A stretch of DNA of 64,000 bases from Myxococcales bacterium (GTDB taxonomy: Bacteria; Myxococcota_A; Bradymonadia; UBA7976; UBA1532). The notes beneath the pieces were generated by a model. The model was given only the letters and a program-made list of their open reading frames with translations, was not told the DNA's origin and searched no databases. The translations under genes and the position numbers were made by a program. Positions 61,824-64,000 of the stretch are shown in pieces (the first letter of the stretch is position 1; every line of letters starts with the position of its first letter). The stretch spans positions 434,001 through 498,000 of the forward strand of contig JACKDP010000003.1 in assembly GCA_020633435.1 (NCBI GenBank). The letters are read 5' to 3'.

Positions 61824-61850
61824 CCCGCCCGGGCGGTTTCCGTCCCGCGT

Positions 61851-61866
61851 CGGCATGGCCTATGCT
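61851..61866 (+). promoter_or_regulatory. Possible promoter before the 61907 gene
   Basis: The stretch CGGCATGGCCTATGCT fits a weak sigma-54 site (GG-N10-GC) and also contains TATGCT, a sigma-70 -10. Which one, if either, is used cannot be told from sequence. Confidence 0.3.
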
Positions 61867-61906
61867 GCCGGGTCGCGACCCCCGGGACGGAGAGGAGGGA
61901 CGACAC

Positions 61907-62868
61907 ATGGCGGAAGCTGCTCGGGACGCGTCCTCCCTCGTGGACCGACTCTTCGTGCGCGTCGCGGCCCTGCCGGCGGCGGCCCGGAGCGTCATCGTCC
62001 TCGGCCTCATCGCGACGCTGCTGATCAGCAACCGCCTGGCCTCCCTCTCGGCCCAGGAGATCCGGGCCAACGACGCGGTCACCGGGAACGTGGAGGTGGT
62101 CTACGTCCCCGACGAGCGCCTGTCGCGGGCCATCGCCCTCGGCTACGACCAGGCCGCCGCCGATCTGCTGTGGATCCGCACCATCGGCTACTTCACCCGG
62201 CACTTCATCACGGACCGGCGCTACCCGTGGCTCGAGTACTTCGTCGAGCAGATCCTCAAGCTCGATCCCCGGTGGCGGCTCGTCTACCACTGGGCCGGCG
62301 CGACCGTGCTGTACGGGCGGCGCTTCACCAACGAAAACATCATGCTTTCCAACCACTTCTACCAGAAGGCGCTGGATCGCTTCCCCGAGGACCACGAGGC
62401 CGCCTACCGGCTCGGCGTGAACTACTACGTCGAGATGAAGAGCGCCGATCCCGAAGAGCAGAAGCGGTTTCGCGAGACGGGCCTGTCGTTCCTGGAGCTG
62501 GCGGCCAACATGCCCTCGGCCCCGAGCCACCTGCGCAGCCTCGTCGCGTCGGTGTCGCGCCGGCTGGGCAAGTCCCAGCTCGCGCTGCAGTACCTGCTCG
62601 ATCTCTACCTGGCCACCGAGGATCCCGAGCAGCGCCGCGAGCTGCGCTTCCGCATCGACGATGTGCGGGCGGAGCAGGGATCCGACGGCGACATGCTGGC
62701 CGCCGCCGAGCGCTTCGAGCGGCTCTGGAAGGCCCGCTTCCCCTACGTCAGCCCGCCCATGTTCGGGCTCCTCGGCGAGCCGGATGGCGACGCCGTCCAG
62801 GACCGATCATGGAAGACCCTCATGCCCGACATCGCCGTGCGCGAAGACCCTGCACCGGAGCCTGCCCC

Positions 62869-62872
<4 letters not shown>
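61907..62872 (+). CDS. Membrane-anchored TPR-like protein of the pil locus
   Basis: 321 residues. One N-terminal membrane helix (SVIVLGLIATLLISNRLASL, about residues 28-47) without a cleavage site, followed by a helical TPR-like body: ALGYDQAAADLLWIRTIGYF, LEYFVEQILKLDPRWRLVYH, MLSNHFYQKALDRFPEDHEA and LGKSQLALQYLLDLYLATED. GAGGAGGG precedes the ATG. It is coupled to the epimerase gene (TTGA overlap). A role near the pilus machine or cell-envelope polysaccharide is suggested only by position. Confidence 0.75.
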
Positions 62873-63831
<959 letters not shown>

Positions 63832-63841
63832 GCGGCATCGG

Positions 63842-63881
63842 GGGTGCCGTAAATCGTCACCGCTGACGAATTGCGGCACCC
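63842..63881. repeat. 40-bp imperfect palindrome upstream of the sigma-54 promoter
   Basis: Arms of 18 bases (63842-63859 and 63864-63881) differ at two positions and flank CCGC; outer parts are GGGTGCCG/CGGCACCC. It lies 10 bases after the epimerase stop and 60-100 bases upstream of the -24 element. It could be a transcript-end hairpin (no U-tract) or an activator site. Confidence 0.6.
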
Positions 63882-63941
63882 GCGGGCGCTCGATCTCGGC
63901 CCTCTGCCCCTCGAACTCGCCGATCCTGGGCTCCGAAGCGG

Positions 63942-63958
63942 TTGGCACGGCCCCTGCT
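63942..63958 (+). promoter_or_regulatory. Sigma-54 promoter directed out of the window
   Basis: TTGGCACGGCCCCTGCT: T-T-G-G-C-A-C-G-N4-C-T-G-C-T, with GG and GC exactly 10 bases apart and only one base of the -12 box off consensus. It lies about 2.1 kb downstream of pilR. Confidence 0.85.
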
Positions 63959-64000
63959 CTAGAGAGAAACCAGGGGCGAGACACTCAAGCCCAGCACCAT

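Overview
The window is a high-GC (roughly 70%), densely coded bacterial chromosome segment with about 52 protein genes. No rRNA or tRNA genes, insertion sequences, phage genes or CRISPR arrays were seen. The best guess is a myxobacterium-like organism (Myxococcota). The reasons are the pilB-pilT-pilC-pilS-pilR gene order, many lipoproteins with Gly/Ala/Asp-rich linkers after the lipobox, a thrombospondin type 3 repeat protein with a MYXO-CTERM-like tail (Cys, hydrophobic stretch, Arg run), PEGA, HEAT and TPR proteins, FGE-sulfatase and degenerate HD-GYP proteins, and GG-N10-GC (sigma-54-type) promoters. This placement is inference.

Layout. 1-5.5 kb (minus strand): start of an ArsC-like gene, alpha/beta hydrolase, DUF1244 protein, dusA, a phosphatase-FKBP fusion lipoprotein and a Ca-binding repeat protein. 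5.6-11.2 kb: PhoD-type phosphatase, Cys-rich secreted protein, htpG, gamma-carbonic anhydrase and an outer-membrane barrel. 11.2-13.8 kb: two-gene reverse transsulfuration operon (cystathionine beta-synthase and a gamma-lyase/synthase). 13.9-15.9 kb: a small unknown protein and two tandem paralogous lipoproteins, each followed by an intrinsic terminator. 16-21 kb: a HEAT-like/HD-GYP-like pair, then gpmI convergent to it. 21.2-30.5 kb: PEGA protein, repeat lipoprotein, GroES, three hypothetical or regulatory proteins including a 1,470-residue HEAT protein, and a TetR-MATE operon. 30.5-35.6 kb: a 359-base intergenic region with strong nested inverted repeats, a seven-haem TPR cytochrome, a TPR/LytR_C-like protein and an M54-type metalloprotease-TPR lipoprotein. 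35.6-38 kb: rho-prfA. 38-42 kb: CheW-like protein, membrane FGE protein and its coupled partner. 42-52.5 kb: GH92 glycosidase, pepP, ilvE, a pseudo-Fic gene behind a sigma-54 promoter, envelope proteins, a RadC-like / DUF3006-RlmE / lipoprotein operon, a stand-alone pilin and an outer-membrane protein. 52.7-64 kb: ribF-aroE and the type IV pilus operon pilBTCSR, then a TPR membrane protein, a sugar-nucleotide epimerase and, at the very end, a sigma-54 promoter pointing out of the window, probably to a PilR-controlled gene such as a pilin.

The genes are mostly housekeeping or envelope functions. The pil operon supplies motor ATPases, platform protein and the PilS-PilR pair that would drive the terminal sigma-54 promoter. 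Many gene starts lack a Shine-Dalgarno sequence and instead have a -35/-10 promoter whose -10 ends 6-8 bases before the ATG, which suggests frequent leaderless transcripts. No complete new defence or biosynthetic system is evident. The items most worth a second look are the sigma-54-linked catalytically broken Fic protein, the candidate switching RNA before the multihaem cytochrome, the DUF3006-RlmE fusion, the phosphatase-FKBP fusion and the membrane FGE protein with its possibly sigma-like partner.
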